64,000 nt of DNA from Odontesthes bonariensis. Lineage: Eukaryota > Chordata > Actinopteri > Atheriniformes > Atherinopsidae. Of the stretch, positions 23,401 through 34,075 are shown one piece after another. The notes under the pieces are model-generated. The model ran no database searches and had not been told where the DNA came from. It was given only the letters and a program-made list of their open reading frames with translations. Within the stretch, counting starts at the first letter, position 1. Every line of letters starts with the position of its first letter. The position numbers and the translations under genes were made by a program. The stretch is taken from the NCBI RefSeq assembly GCF_027942865.1, contig NC_134526.1:20503784-20567783 (forward strand), read 5' to 3'.

Positions 23401-26021
23401 TTGTACCCCGGTGCAATTAGAAGTGTATGCTATTTGTACCCCTGTGGATTTACACTGGCATATTGATCGCATAATTCAATTTTAATGGGAATGCCTCTTT
23501 TATGATACTCGCATTCTCATTTACAGAGATATGATCTACTTATTATAAGACATTTTTTACATGACTATGTCTCCCGTATGGAGGATTACGTCGCTATCCA
23601 TTAGGCCAGAGATGTCCTCAGCTAAGAGTTAAGAAAGACATCTATATTTCAATTTAAAAAGATATTAGTGCCATTAGAATTCTTCGCTTTCTGATGAAGA
23701 AAAAACGAATGTCCGCAATGGCCTTTGTGCTCACGTGCAAGGTGTTTTTGGTGGTAATTCACGGGGTGTGAAGAATCACAGATCTATAAAGAACCTTCTT
23801 TATAGATCAGTGGTGTGAATAGTGTAAGGCTATTGTACCAGGGGTGCTAATAGACATTCAGTTCACTATCACTTCTCACTGCCAAAACGCATCGGGCAAG
23901 AATCGAACCCGGGACTCCTACATCTTTAACCAAATCGCTTACTGTTACGCTAGTTGATTTTATAACACAATTGTGGTGTACAGGTAATTTTATAGTTAAT
24001 ATGGCTGAACGTCATGATCGCGAAATTTCTAAAAACTAACAAACTGACGGTTGTAATGTGTTCACTGAACATCGATTATGAAAATAAAACACAATGTTTC
24101 CATCTAGTTTTTAATTGGAACAGATATTAGTGCCGAAACCTAGCAGTATTCTTCACTTTCTGATGACGAAAAAACGGATGTCCGCCATGTTTTTTGTGCA
24201 AGCCAGCAGCTTTTATTTTGGTGTTACGTCACGGGGTGTGAATAGCTCAGCTGTGTGGCCAAGGCTATTTGTACCAGGGGTGCAAATAGACACTCCGCGA
24301 AAATAATCAGACCTCTGTGGCAGCTGCAGGACTGAGAAAAAGCTGACCAATCCGAGATCAGCGGGACGCTGATCTCGGATTGGTCGCCTACAAAAAACCA
24401 ATCAGATGCCTCTGCTTTCTGCCTACGCCCCCCTCTGCCGGCTCCCTGCTCCATGTGCGCATGCGGTTCCACCGGCTTTGGATGAAGCACTGACGGAATG
24501 GGGAGGGGGGGGTGGAGCTTAGAGGAGTGGACACTTTCGAATCTTGCTAGCTCTCTTGCTAGCTCTCTAGGATTACCTACCATAGCTTTAATGTAGGCAT
24601 ATTCAAATACTTCAATATATGCGATCATTTTTATTCTTGCACATATGGTCCCCGAGCATCGCTTTGATCTTTCAAAGTTGTTTTACCGCAGCATTTTTCA
24701 TCCTGATTACATGCTGAATGCACTACAGTGCTCCATTCAGACTCCTTTTAGCCATGAAATCAAATTGTTATCAGCAAGCTCCGACATATGTCCGTGAGTA
24801 TATCCTCAGATACTGGTGATGCTTAGTTAAGGCTTTTTAAATACCACCAAACTGTTTATGCAAAACAATCCACTCCATCTGTGGGCACAGGTTGCCAAAC
24901 CAAGGCATGGTATATATAAAAAAAGAGACAGGATCTGCATGAGGTTTCGTGTTTTCTCAGCTGAGCCCTTACATAGTTAAAAAAGCAAAAATACAATGAA
25001 GATAATCCTGTACTTGCTGCTCATTAACAGTAATTTATAACAACCGCAGATGATGTTGTGTCATGTATTGGCTTGTAATTCCTCATTTCTGTAACAACCC
25101 ATCAGGTCGCCTCCAGCATGGAATGAGGAGCTGCTTCTGAGCTGTGGCTTCATGCTGTGCAAAGGTCTGGTTGGATCTCTGGACCTGGTGTCGATTCACT
25201 TGGCCTCAAGACAACGCCTCTTCTCCTTCCTCTCATTGGCCTGGGGCTTTGTGGCAGATGTCGACATTGAGAGCGAAAAGTACCGCCACGTGGGAGCCAT
25301 CCGCTTCCTGATGGGCACCCTGGTGCGTCTGGCCTCCCTTAGAGTGTATCAGGGCAGGTTAGCTTATCTGCCTGTCAAGGAAGCACCAAAACTTCCAAAA
25401 GGAAGCATCAAGGCAAACCATCCACCCCCCACACCTCAGCACCCCTCGCTCTGCTCTTCCCTTCCCTGTCGCCTCGTCCCCAACGCTTCGCCAAAGCCAA
25501 ACCAAAGCTCTTGCCGCAGTTGCATCAGCACCAACTCAAACCACAACACCATCACCAACTCCTCCAACAGTGTCGTCGACAACAACAGACCCGAGACACA
25601 GAGTGACAGCAAGACCGCCGCCCCTGTGGATGCTCTGCTTCCTGGCCTGGACCAGCCAGTCCCAGAGAGTTGGACAGTTGTCCAGGAGGAGGACTTTGTC
25701 TTGGTGCTGGCTATTTACCAGTCCCACCTCGCTGAGGACCTGTGGACAGCTCCCGGCGCAATGGCAGACGACGGGGTAATTCATCTGTTCTACGTTACGG
25801 CAGGAATCTCTCGGCCTGCTCTTCTGCGCCTCTTCCTCGCCATGGAGAAGGGCGCCCACTTGGCCTGCGACTGCCCCCACCTGGTGTACGAGAAAGTCAG
25901 GGCCCTACGGCTGGAGCCCATCTCTCCACAAGGGATGATCACTGTGGATGGAGAGATGGTGGAGTACGGGCCTGTTCAGGCTCAAATCCACCCAGGGCTG
26001 GCCAGACTCATATGTGGATGA
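8494..26021 (+). CDS. sphk1: Sphingosine kinase (SPHK1-like core with SPHK2-like ends)
   Basis: The enzyme phosphorylates sphingosine with ATP to sphingosine-1-phosphate. Exons 8494-8920, 16595-16744, 19745-19839, 20248-20363 and 25106-26021 join in frame to 567 residues. Residues 1-142 form an N-terminal extension (LYGEF...YFTAYFYPFKRR...EAERWAHAI) like that of SPHK2. The lipid-kinase domain follows: ILVNPQSGRG at 157-166, MSGDG at 216-220 with Asp219 as the expected catalytic base, ILPGGSGNALAAS from 245, and FLSLAWGFVADVDIESEKYR near 303-322. A Pro/Ser/Asn-rich linker spans about 355-450. The C-terminal lobe has EDFVLVLA, LRLFLAMEKG and TVDGE at 542-546. The core (ADVD, ESEKYR, GRLAYLPV) is closer to SPHK1, while the end (VEYGPVQAQIHPG) is closer to SPHK2. 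The context of fbf1, fam83g and grap favours sphk1. The start has G at -3 and +4. A residue usually His, after SGDGLL, is Phe223. Confidence 0.88.
8981..9030. repeat. AT-rich near-palindrome and TA/GATA simple repeat
   Basis: A purine/pyrimidine-mixed AT tract reads almost the same on both strands around its centre (8983-9010) and continues into a ta/tc simple repeat. It lies 60 bases inside sphk1 intron 1. It is probably a mutable microsatellite that can form a cruciform. Confidence 0.6.
9858..9886 (+). repeat. Poly-C tract followed by poly-T (homopyrimidine)
   Basis: Seventeen consecutive C are followed by tcc and nine T, giving a 29-base homopyrimidine strand. Such tracts slip easily in replication and sequencing, and their length is often misassembled. 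Confidence 0.8.
13048..13244. repeat. Long imperfect inverted repeat (hairpin) in sphk1 intron 1
   Basis: The left arm at about 13048-13136 (from cttggcccta through catttggc, taaggtgg and ccttttcat to gtcatct) is matched by the reverse complement of the right arm at 13176-13244. The spacer is about 39 bases. Arms are imperfect, with several mismatches and small gaps. This may be a degenerate fold-back transposon. No target-site duplication could be assigned. Confidence 0.65.
14640..15040 (+). mobile_element. LINE 3'-end fragment
   Basis: The stretch translates in part as RVRRNVSKQERLKTFLFAA. It ends in a T-rich 3' region with the words tgtaaagcactttgaattg and acacaaataaa. The latter pattern (paired with a final ataaa repeat) is the common 3' tail of teleost LINEs. 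No intact domain remains. Family is not certain. Confidence 0.6.
16745..19744 (+). other. sphk1: sphk1 intron 2 (3 kb)
   Basis: This has a canonical donor (gtcagt) and acceptor (ttcag). Apart from the DNA transposon copy near 17975-18915, no feature was recognised. Confidence 0.7.
17975..18915 (+). mobile_element. Decayed Tc1/mariner-type DNA transposon, copy 1 of a family seen three times here
   Basis: The left part has the words gtgtaaaatgtcaataaaat and gttgggatgggacaac, followed by ggaggaacgtgttgcaacc; these are also found in the copies near 33.6 and 42.3 kb. The middle has a transposase-like remnant (gattctgtcgtggaaatgcc and a catgatccag word). The right part has ctggactgatctgcctgcag, typical of the 'SPDL' end of such transposases, and a gatgctacacaatgg end. 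Many stops and indels make it non-functional. Confidence 0.65.
20713..22270. mobile_element. Outer Tc1-like/MITE element with terminal inverted repeats, interrupted by another element
   Basis: The left end (20713-20742, tggtgagccgaaaacatcat) is nearly the reverse complement of the right end (22243-22270, gtggtcataatgttttggct), giving arms of about 28 bases with a few mismatches. The right arm resembles the termini of teleost Tc1-like transposons. Left-hand internal DNA runs to about 20979, where a second transposon starts. The element therefore appears split by a later insertion. Confidence 0.6.
20980..22040 (+). mobile_element. Inner Tc1/mariner transposon remnant
   Basis: The left terminus, cagtcatgtgaaaaaataag, is typical of a common teleost Tc1 family. 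A pseudogene follows: words such as tttgaacagatatgagatgt, catgaacagggtttgg and caacaggacaatgatcccaa correspond to the transposase catalytic core, ending with the QDNDPKH-type motif region. The right end near 21936-21958 (gtgtacttactttttttac) is the decayed opposite terminus. Several stops and frame changes mean no active transposase. Confidence 0.75.
23781..23808. repeat. Perfect 13-bp hairpin inside the first module
   Basis: gatctataaagaa is followed by two C and then by its exact reverse complement, ttctttatagatc. It is absent from the second module at 24121, so it looks like a later insertion or local rearrangement. Confidence 0.7.
23890..23970 (-). other. tRNA-like segment (Pol III A and B box) on the minus strand
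   Basis: Read on the minus strand, the stretch has TAGCGTAACAG, a good A box, and GGTTCGATTCT, a near-perfect B box, separated by about 32 bases. The region between could fold roughly as an anticodon arm, but the acceptor stem does not close well. It is best explained as a tRNA-derived SINE head or tRNA pseudogene trapped in the composite repeat, not as a working tRNA. Confidence 0.5.
24346..24386. repeat. Perfect 19-bp inverted repeat with a 3-base loop, carrying CCAAT boxes
   Basis: gaccaatccgagatcagcg is followed by gga and by its exact reverse complement. Each arm contains CCAAT (one on each strand). This is either a fold-back remnant of the neighbouring repeat or a pair of NF-Y-type sites. 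The exact right boundary may be off by one base. Confidence 0.75.
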
Positions 26022-26280
26022 ACTCGGAGTGTCTCTTCTTTATCTTTGTAGTTCAGCCTTTTTATACTCAGAGTCCGTTTCTTTGTGTATGCTGTATTTT
26101 CAGAAGTGCCAAAGACTTTTAATCAGCCTCTGGAAATTCCTTTATTTTTCTACAGAGACAACTTGTCCTATTTTCATGGACCCCCATCCCCTCTTTCTCT
26201 CAATGCTCAATTCAGGGTCAAAGCCATGGAGGGTGGTTCTTGCTTCTGGCTGGTCCAGGATTAGAGAAATGGGGAGGGAT

Positions 26281-26287
26281 TGTGTGC

Positions 26288-26330
<43 letters not shown>
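26281..26330 (+). repeat. (GT)n microsatellite
   Basis: About 45 bases of alternating GT, with a few GC interruptions at the left, lie in the probable sphk1 3' UTR. The tract is likely polymorphic and able to adopt Z-DNA. Confidence 0.95.
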
Positions 26331-26331
<1 letters not shown>

Positions 26332-27437
26332 ATGCACATAGACGGGGAGAGAGCTTTATGTATGTTTGTGCGCACAGGAGTGTGTGTATGTGTGAGATTG
26401 TACATGAGGAGCTTTGGCAGTACGGTGGCAGAGGAGTGCATCGTGCACTCTGCTGTCGGACTTCATAAGCACGGCACACGTGAAGAGAAGCACATTTTCC
26501 TGTCCTGGGAGGCTCCAGGAGAAACCACACCCCTTGCCCCACTGTACTACTCCAAGCCAACACTCTCCCTGCTGGGCCACCACTCTGACAGCATTGCCTG
26601 CCCTTTCTTGCTGAGGAGATATAAATCCCCAGTGGATTTAACATCAACAAATCTTTAATCTTTGCATAGTTTATATATTAAAAAAAAACAAAAAACATCA
26701 AGCAGTGCCAGATTTGGCCAGGTCAAGCGTTGGTACCCTGCCTACCACATCCCTCCTCCTTCTCTCCCGTGTATGGAACCGTGCAGACAGAAACCAGCTG
26801 AAGTTACACCTTCACCACCGTCCGATCCATTTCCGTTCTACTCCCACCCTGTTTCATCAACATAAAACTGTATGAACTGCCTTCACTCACGCAAATACAC
26901 ACTTTCTTTTCCCCATCCCCCCTCCACTTATGCTCAGATCGTCACATACACACATTCCCTCGCATCTCTGCAGCACTTAGTGGGGGGGAGGGGCACGATA
27001 TGCTTCTGTGCACATGATCCCCTCTCCTCTTACCATCTTAAGATTGTACGCACCCTCCCTCCATTGGTTAATGAGCCATCAGCACCTAATGTGTCCTTAG
27101 TATGAGGTTTTACATCTGTAAAAGTGTGCTAAACAGAAAGTCTTTTTTTTTTTTTTTCAATCACACTACGGCACTTAAGTGGGTTTCAAACACATTTTAG
27201 ACCGGTTAAAGCACACTCGAGTGTGTAAAGAGCAGTTTCATACTGTGTCTGTCATTGCTTCACATTGAGAGGGATGTGATCAATGTGAGCTAGAGAGAGT
27301 CAAGTGTTTTGGTCCTCTGTGTGGCCTCCTTGCTGGCTGCGGTGATGAGCATTGGTGCGCTGGAGCAGAGGACAGTGCCAGTGTTAGCATTATCATCCAT
27401 GTCCCATTCGCATTCTTGCACACGTAGACAACCTCAC

Positions 27438-27459
27438 ATGCACACACACACACACACAC
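27438..27459 (+). repeat. (CA)n microsatellite
   Basis: A run of about eleven CA units lies just before the candidate sphk1 poly(A) signal. Confidence 0.9.
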
Positions 27460-27570
27460 CAGTTTACTCCATGCTAAACCAGAGCTGTTCATCCTCTTGT
27501 ATGCAGCAGAGGTATGTCATCTCAGTTTAACAGTCAGCTGTTCTTAAATGATAAATAAACAAAAAGCAGA

Positions 27571-30500
27571 ATGTAAACAGGGTAAAAGAGGTCATAATGT
27601 CTGAATACAGCTGCATTTGCTCAAAACAAAATCACCTCCTCTGCTGAAAGTAAAAACTATAGTGTTGACCGGCTAATGGAGTTCAAAGAAGTGCTGATGT
27701 TCAACTTTTTAAAGGGTTTGATGGATTCATCACTGTTATCCTGGGGGCAATACGGCCAATGCGATGAGCCGATTGCGCACATCCTCTCATGCTGCTTTCC
27801 TGGAGCTCCTCGAGGAATCCCACTGGCCGGTTGACTGGCTTCCACAGAACACAGAACAAATATGTAAAACGTATTTGTTTCCTTATTATAATGCGAACAA
27901 CAGTAAGGATCATTCGGGACTGTCGATGATGATTAGGGTGCAGTGGCATGCCAGCTGTGTGTCAGCTTCGTGTGCACGTGGAAGTGAGGAAACAAGGTGA
28001 TAAGATGGCGCCTCACTCAGTCATCAAATTAGCATCTATGAATGTGATAAAATGAAATAATCTCCTCTAGACTTTCCAAATGCCATTGGAGCGAGGGGAT
28101 GCACTCTCATAATGAAAAGAACCATCTCACAGGATTTCAGGACTGTTTTTTCCTTTAACTATGATTGTGCGTTTTTTTCTTCTTTTTTTTTTTTCCTTTT
28201 CCTGGAACATAGAAGTTGTAACATGTCAGTTTGGACATTTCACAAAAAATCCTGCAGCTTGAATCTCATATTGTTCATGTTCTGGGACTGTCATGACTCA
28301 AGATAGCCAATTAGGACAATTATGATTATCACGCCCTTCTTTAAGTCCTCACGACAGCCAATTAAAGGTTTAACAGTCTTTATTTGTCCCCTGTATGCTT
28401 GTATCTGGCCCGTTATTGACATCGAAGTTTTTTTTGTCAACATTCGTAATGGTACTTTAGAGTTGGGCCTTTTCTCGCAATAATCAAAAGATGTGGATGA
28501 CTCATCCGGGACCTGCAGAGCTTGTGCGTACTTGGCATCCCATGAAATGCTTTGTTTGGGTTTGAATATCAGAGAAAGAAGCTGGCTCGTTCAATTCTCT
28601 TTTTACAGAGAAGATCATGAATAGGCAGAAGCAAATGACACTAGTTAACTGTATTTTTTCATTTTACATAAAAACAATTTGATCTTTATGCATGCTTTGA
28701 AAGACTGATATTTTACATGTAATACAGAATGTCAAATCTGATTTGATCAAATGAATCCTGACCTTGATACGACTAAACAATGCATTTTGCTGATAGTATC
28801 TGTTGGTGAATATAAACGGAGGATAGTGTTTGTGCTGTTTGAGGCTGTTTCGATTTCCAGATACCGTGTGTATTGTCAACGCAAAATCATTATTTTGTTC
28901 TTTTAAACTCACAATTACTGTCAGTGCCGGTACTTTTCCGATCCCACTGGTTCTGTCACAAAATGAAAGCTCAACAGCGTCGTGCTTCTTCATGAAATCT
29001 GCACCGTTAGCTAAAATTCTATTCTAGTGGGGGGGAAAAAATCGAGGCCAAAAACAAGTTGGAATTTCTAGAAGGTGGAACTTTAGGATTTGTGGTGCAC
29101 ACAAAAACCATCTTTTGGATAAATGATAGGATTTTCTTTGGAATATATTGTTGTCATTTCAAAGTGAGGAAGAATATAGAAAATGAGGAATGAGGAACAT
29201 TTTTTAGCTTCACAGAGCCCACCCCTCTGTTTCCCTAACAATGTTTTCAGAATCCTTTTATGTACTTGAAGTTGACCTGACTGATCATGTAAATTTGGGT
29301 TTCCATCTTCACTGCTGTGCCGATTTTCACCTCCGACTTGATTTTTACATTCTGAAACACTGACATGCTGTATGATGCTCACGGCTCATGTCCGACACAC
29401 TGTAACCTCCTGCCATGACTCAGTGAAGTAATCCAGCTGCTTAGAATGCATCATCGTTCTCCTGGAGGCTGCACATCTGGAGCAGCAGATGTGCAGCTGA
29501 CCACATGCAATGTTCCCTTACTCAATGTGTTTAGTGTATGTGCAGAGATGAGCTATGCAAATACCTTGTCATGGCTGCAGAGATTTGGAGTGAGGGGTCC
29601 CCCTGCTGGACTGTGTTGAATGTGGGGCGATGGCTTTAACTTGAAAATGGATCCTTCCGTTATACAACGCTATCTCCTCATACTGCCACCTGTTCCTTTT
29701 GTGTTTATATCCAGTTACAGATTAGACTGGTGACATAAGTTCGGCTGCAGAAGATGTGGAATTTCTCATCGCTAATGAAAGCCAACATCCAACTTATTGT
29801 AACTCATCATCAAGAGGAACTGACTCGATTTGTGCAAATAATCATAATCAACATCATGTTGTAAGGCGTTCGACTGCTGTTTACTTATGGTATTATACTG
29901 TTAAAATGTTTTGCTCCACTGGCTGCTCTAATGTACCAGCGGCCTTTTAAAAACCCAAAATGTTAATACTTGTCTTTGTCATGACTGTTGCGGCATTTTA
30001 AAAGCAATTTAAGAAAGTTGCGTCACAGACGTAGCTCAGTTTCGAGAAACTTTAGAAATGCAACGACATTTTTGGAATCTGATGGTGTAATGCTTTCTGT
30101 ACCGTGTACACGCTTTAGTCACAATCTTCTTAAAAACTTGCCGTTGTATCAGCTGCGATCAAAAGCCTGAGATCATGCAGTTGTTTAGCAAATAGATAGC
30201 GAATGTTAGTCGTCATTTATTGCTTTTATGTGCTGGCGTGAGTTAGCTTTGGGAGCTGGGAGGTTTTAATGACCCACGCAGCTCGTGTCGGTAACAAAAA
30301 GGAAAAAAGAACAACAACAAACACGGCACTGTTTTTGTGTATTGTGTATTACTTCCCCTCAAAGTAAGTGACAAGAAGAAAACCAGTTTCAGTGCCTTAC
30401 TCTTTACACAAGACAGTGGATAGGTGGTGCACAGGTGAAAGAGAAAGTCTTTGAGATGTAAATTCTTGACCACGTGAAATCACATGTATTGAGTATTGGA

Positions 30501-33500
30501 AGCAACTTTTCTTTCTCTTTTGAGTTGCAGCGAGGATCCAATCTGCACAGGGTATAAAACAAACACAAAGAGCACATACATGTGTTTGTGTGTGTGTCTT
30601 TGGGGAGGGAGCCATCGGGCGGTCATTTCTTCTTTTTTTTCTGTTTATGGACTTCCTTTTTTTTAAAAGATCAATAAACATTATTCATATTGAAAAACGC
30701 TGCTTTTTGTTTGTTCTTTGTCCTGACCCAAGATATGACCCAACTGACTGTTTGTTCCAGTATGTATTTGTAAGTTCCAGGAAATGTGATAGCCGAGATA
30801 AAGAAAATACCTAAATGCAAAAGCTGAAGGGGAAAACATGTATTGACAGGAGCAAGAATCACTAAAAGCCAGCTAATACGTTTGAGTTAGACCTGTACCT
30901 CCACTGGTCTGAAGCTGCTGTATTACATTTTGAGGAAGACAAAATTCCTGCTGAATATCGCTTCTAAAGATCGCACACATAGATCAAGTCCTCTGTTATT
31001 GTTTAGGCATAAACAACTTGTATAATGTGAGGAATTTATTAGCCGAGAGTGGGGATTTTTATATAGATTTGCATTTTTTTATTAGAATTTTGAGTGGGCT
31101 TTCCCATCACACTGACGTCTGTGAGATAAATCAAGTGGGAGAATAAATATCACTACAGACCTGAGTCTGCCAAAACAGCTGTGAACAAATGAGTACATCA
31201 CATACTATAAAACAAATCACCTTTATATTTTTGCACTATTTCGGATAAGATCAAATGTTTCCTTCTTCAATTATTAAAAGAAACAAACACATATCTGAAT
31301 AATATTAATTATTACTTGATTATTAAAATGGCCATTTTAAAGCATTCATGACTATTCATGTGGCCACAGGCACTTGTCACATAGTTGCATGAATATATAA
31401 TACATGGTATTATACGAGATGCGTTAATAATTGACTAATATTGAATTCTCCCCTATCAGTGATTCATTCGGATGGAAATCAAAAGTTTTTGAAGCACAGA
31501 TGGAATGTGGAGAGGCATCAGAAGAACGCTGTATTATTGAAGACTTCCCCATCTTATAAATAATCATCAATAAGTTCCTTCTAATTCATGGAAAGCGGGG
31601 TGGTGCTGGCCGAGAGACGTAAACACGAGCACAGTGCGGCACCCTGGTGCATTTCCCCAGAGTCTGTGTGTTGGACCAGTTCTGATTTAACCCCTTCCGG
31701 CATAAGACAAAAACTGCACAACTTAAAGTTGTCTACCAAAATGTTTTTTGGAAACTTTGAGAGGAAAGAAAGAAAAAGAAAATCCTGAAAGGTAAAAGAT
31801 ACACATGTACTGTATCAGATCGGAATGGGTTAAAACGTCACATTACAGTATGGACCTTTCATGCAAACATTTACATTCTAATAAACATTTCTTAGGTTGT
31901 GGTTTTGTGTTAGTACTTTTGATCTAAACTACATTAGGTACAGATAACAGTCTCTTATGAAGTGAGAAGAATTCATGAAAGCCGAAAGACTGCAGATGGC
32001 GTTGTAGCCCTACAGTTTCCCTGTGCAGTAGCAGAGGGACTTATATGTGTGCAGGAGACCATGTATACGCTCCAACAGCCCCGTGATGATGGTAGAAAGG
32101 GTACAGAGGCAACTTTCCACAGGAAGCCGCAGCTCATCGTTGCGTGTCCTGTGTTTGTCTTTGGCTGAGTTGCTTTGTGTGTGTGTTGTGGTGTCACTTA
32201 CTTTCAACTGCTGCAAACACCACAGCGAGTCTCAGTGAGGGTCATGTCTGAGCTCCTCCCTGCTGAAATCTGCAAGTACAGAGGAGTACAGCAACTTCAT
32301 CAGGACTTGTTATTTGACTTGTCGAGCCCCCTTGTCAATATATCCATATCCAGCTCGGAGCGCTGCATGAATGGAAAGTGGATGAGGCGATTGTTGTGAA
32401 AAAGTTTTAAAAGACAGTATATTTGAACCTTGGTAAGCTGATCAGAAACCTTACCAGTCTAGTCCAGTCACTGTCGTCATGTAGTATGGAGCAGGAAAAA
32501 GATGTCCCGTTACTTCTCTGAGCCTCCGTTTAAAAGGCAGATCTTGAAATGATCCCTCAGATAACTTTTTTTTTTTTGGACCAGCCTGTGACATATTGCC
32601 ACAATACAAAAAATAGCATATGATAGCAAAAAATAGCTTATTATCATGACACCCAGAGTCGAAAATTTCATGGCAGCACTGTCTCACACCTAATGAGTTT
32701 ACCATCACTTATACCACGACATTCAACATCTTTGAAATGCAAACATCAAATATCCAGTGAGGACTTGAATTCAACTGTTGGCTGCGTAAGACGGGGACGA
32801 ATAGCGTTGGTGAGACTGATTTGCTCATCCGATTCATAGACTCTCCTCCTCTGTCCATGTCTAGTATTGTTCCATTGCTTCTTGCTTCTTTAGCTGAACC
32901 GTTTGCGACAAAATTAATGAAACACAATCTAACAATCAGCTGCATGCCAGAGGAGTAAGCGGGCTGGAAAATGTTGTGTGGGATGTTAAGCTGTGCGACT
33001 TCATATTCCTTTGTTTCACCAGAACTCTCCTTGCTTTCCGACATCAGATCCAAAATCACAGTCCTCTGTTAATAAATAAGTACCTTCAATGTCAGGAAGT
33101 CTTGAAGAGCTTTTTTCAAATATTTCCCCGAGCAGTGGAATCAGTCAGGCCAAAAACAACAACTAAATGGAAGAATCTCCCAAAAAATAAACAAAGAAAC
33201 ACATCTCTCAACACACTGGAAGAGTAAATGTTCTCATGAATGATTCACAACGAACTGGCACTGATTCGGCAGTTTGAGGCTGCAACTCATGGATGTGAAC
33301 CACTGATGCATTAAGAGAGCTTGATGGCACCACTCAGCCTTGCTACTAACTTGTCCCAGTGGTCTTTCGTCATAGCATGTGTATTAATGCTGACTACACG
33401 TCTGAAAAACCAAGGTAAAATGGAGCAAGAGTAAAAATGTCTATCTCTTGCTGCCCAAAAGGCATTTTTTGCCATCTCCAGCAATTACTAGGGATGCTTG

Positions 33501-33540
33501 TAAAACTGCTGGTCCAAACACAAGCGTAAGTTTTTTACAT
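27571..33540. other. Gene-free intergenic DNA
   Basis: No exon, conserved domain or RNA gene was recognised on either strand. The DNA is AT-rich and mostly non-repetitive. A 12-bp perfect stem lies at 29468-29497, and an AATAAA near 30672 could end a long sphk1 transcript. The stretch 31000-31560 is AT-rich and complex, as regulatory DNA often is, but no element can be named. Confidence 0.6.
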
Positions 33541-33544
33541 ATTC

Positions 33545-34075
33545 TACAACTCCTATTCCCAAAAAGTTGGGACACAGTGTAAAATGTAAAGAAAAGCAGA
33601 ATGCAATGATTTATCAATCTCCAAAATCAACATCTTATTCACAAAAGAATAACATGAAATGTTGAAAGTAAGACATTTTACCATCTCATGAAAACTGTTA
33701 GGGTCTCCTTGAATCTGATGCCAGCAACGCATCATAAAAGCTGGGACAGGGGGAAGAAATGGCTGGAAAAGTAAGTGGTATGAAAAAGAAACAACCGGAG
33801 GAACGTGCTGCAACTAATCGGGCTAACTGGCCACAGTTCAGAGACATAGCTGAGCATAAAAAGAGCACCTTAGAGAGGTAGAGTCTACGAAGTAAAGATG
33901 GACAGAGGTGCAGCAATCTGCAAAAAAACAGCATCTACACGTCAGACAAGAATGGGACAACATTCTCGTCCCAAATGTCCAGCAGCTGGTCTCCTCAGTT
34001 CATAGATATTTAGGGACTGTTTCATGACATTTTTGTTTCCAAACATCCCAAATATTTAGGTGGATTTTGATTTGC
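33545..34075 (+). mobile_element. DNA transposon copy 2, internally deleted
   Basis: The left end is well kept (attcccaaaaagttgggaca and cagtgtaaaatgtaaag). It is followed by aaagctgggacaggg, the ggaggaacgtgctgcaac word shared with copies 1 and 3, and a right end with gacaagaatgggacaac and ccagcagctggtctcctcag. The transposase part is missing, so it is a non-autonomous deletion derivative of about 530 bases. Confidence 0.7.

Larger units (their letters stand above)
23258..24298. repeat. Composite repeat with 33-bp tandem array and inverted ends
   Basis: The left end holds about 5.5 tandem units of 33-37 bases (23260-23448), each with ctatttgtacccc, a ggtgcaattag word and a gtatg spacer. A module of about 180-200 bases occurs twice in direct orientation, at 23660-23860 and 24121-24298, with the words gatattagtgcc, aatgtccgc, cacggggtgtgaa and taccaggggtgc. 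The right-end word taccaggggtgcaaatag is the reverse complement of the left-end ctatttgcacccctggta, so the whole may be one element with inverted ends. A tRNA-like stretch lies between the modules. Family unknown to me. Confidence 0.65.
20364..25105 (+). other. sphk1: sphk1 intron 4 (4.7 kb), repeat-loaded
   Basis: The donor is gtgagt and the acceptor is catcag. The intron consists largely of transposon-derived DNA: nested Tc1-like elements at 20713-22270, an A/T-rich stretch of unknown origin at 22490-22980, a composite repeat at 23258-24298 and a perfect hairpin near 24346. No coding exon was recognised between the flanking kinase exons. Confidence 0.75.
26022..27570 (+). other. sphk1: sphk1 3' UTR / flank with GT and CA microsatellites
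   Basis: DNA after the stop codon has no further coding signal. The first strong AATAAA lies at 27554-27559, so the 3' UTR may be about 1.5 kb. Another AATAAA is near 30672. Which one is used cannot be decided here. Confidence 0.4.

Noticed and set aside
23260..23448. Regular 33-bp repeats resembling a CRISPR array
   Set aside because: Units are head to tail without unique spacers, are diverged, and lie in a vertebrate intron; it is a minisatellite.
29468..29497. 12-bp perfect stem with 6-base loop, considered as a microRNA precursor
   Set aside because: The stem is too short and does not extend beyond 12 pairs; a microRNA hairpin needs about 22 or more pairs.
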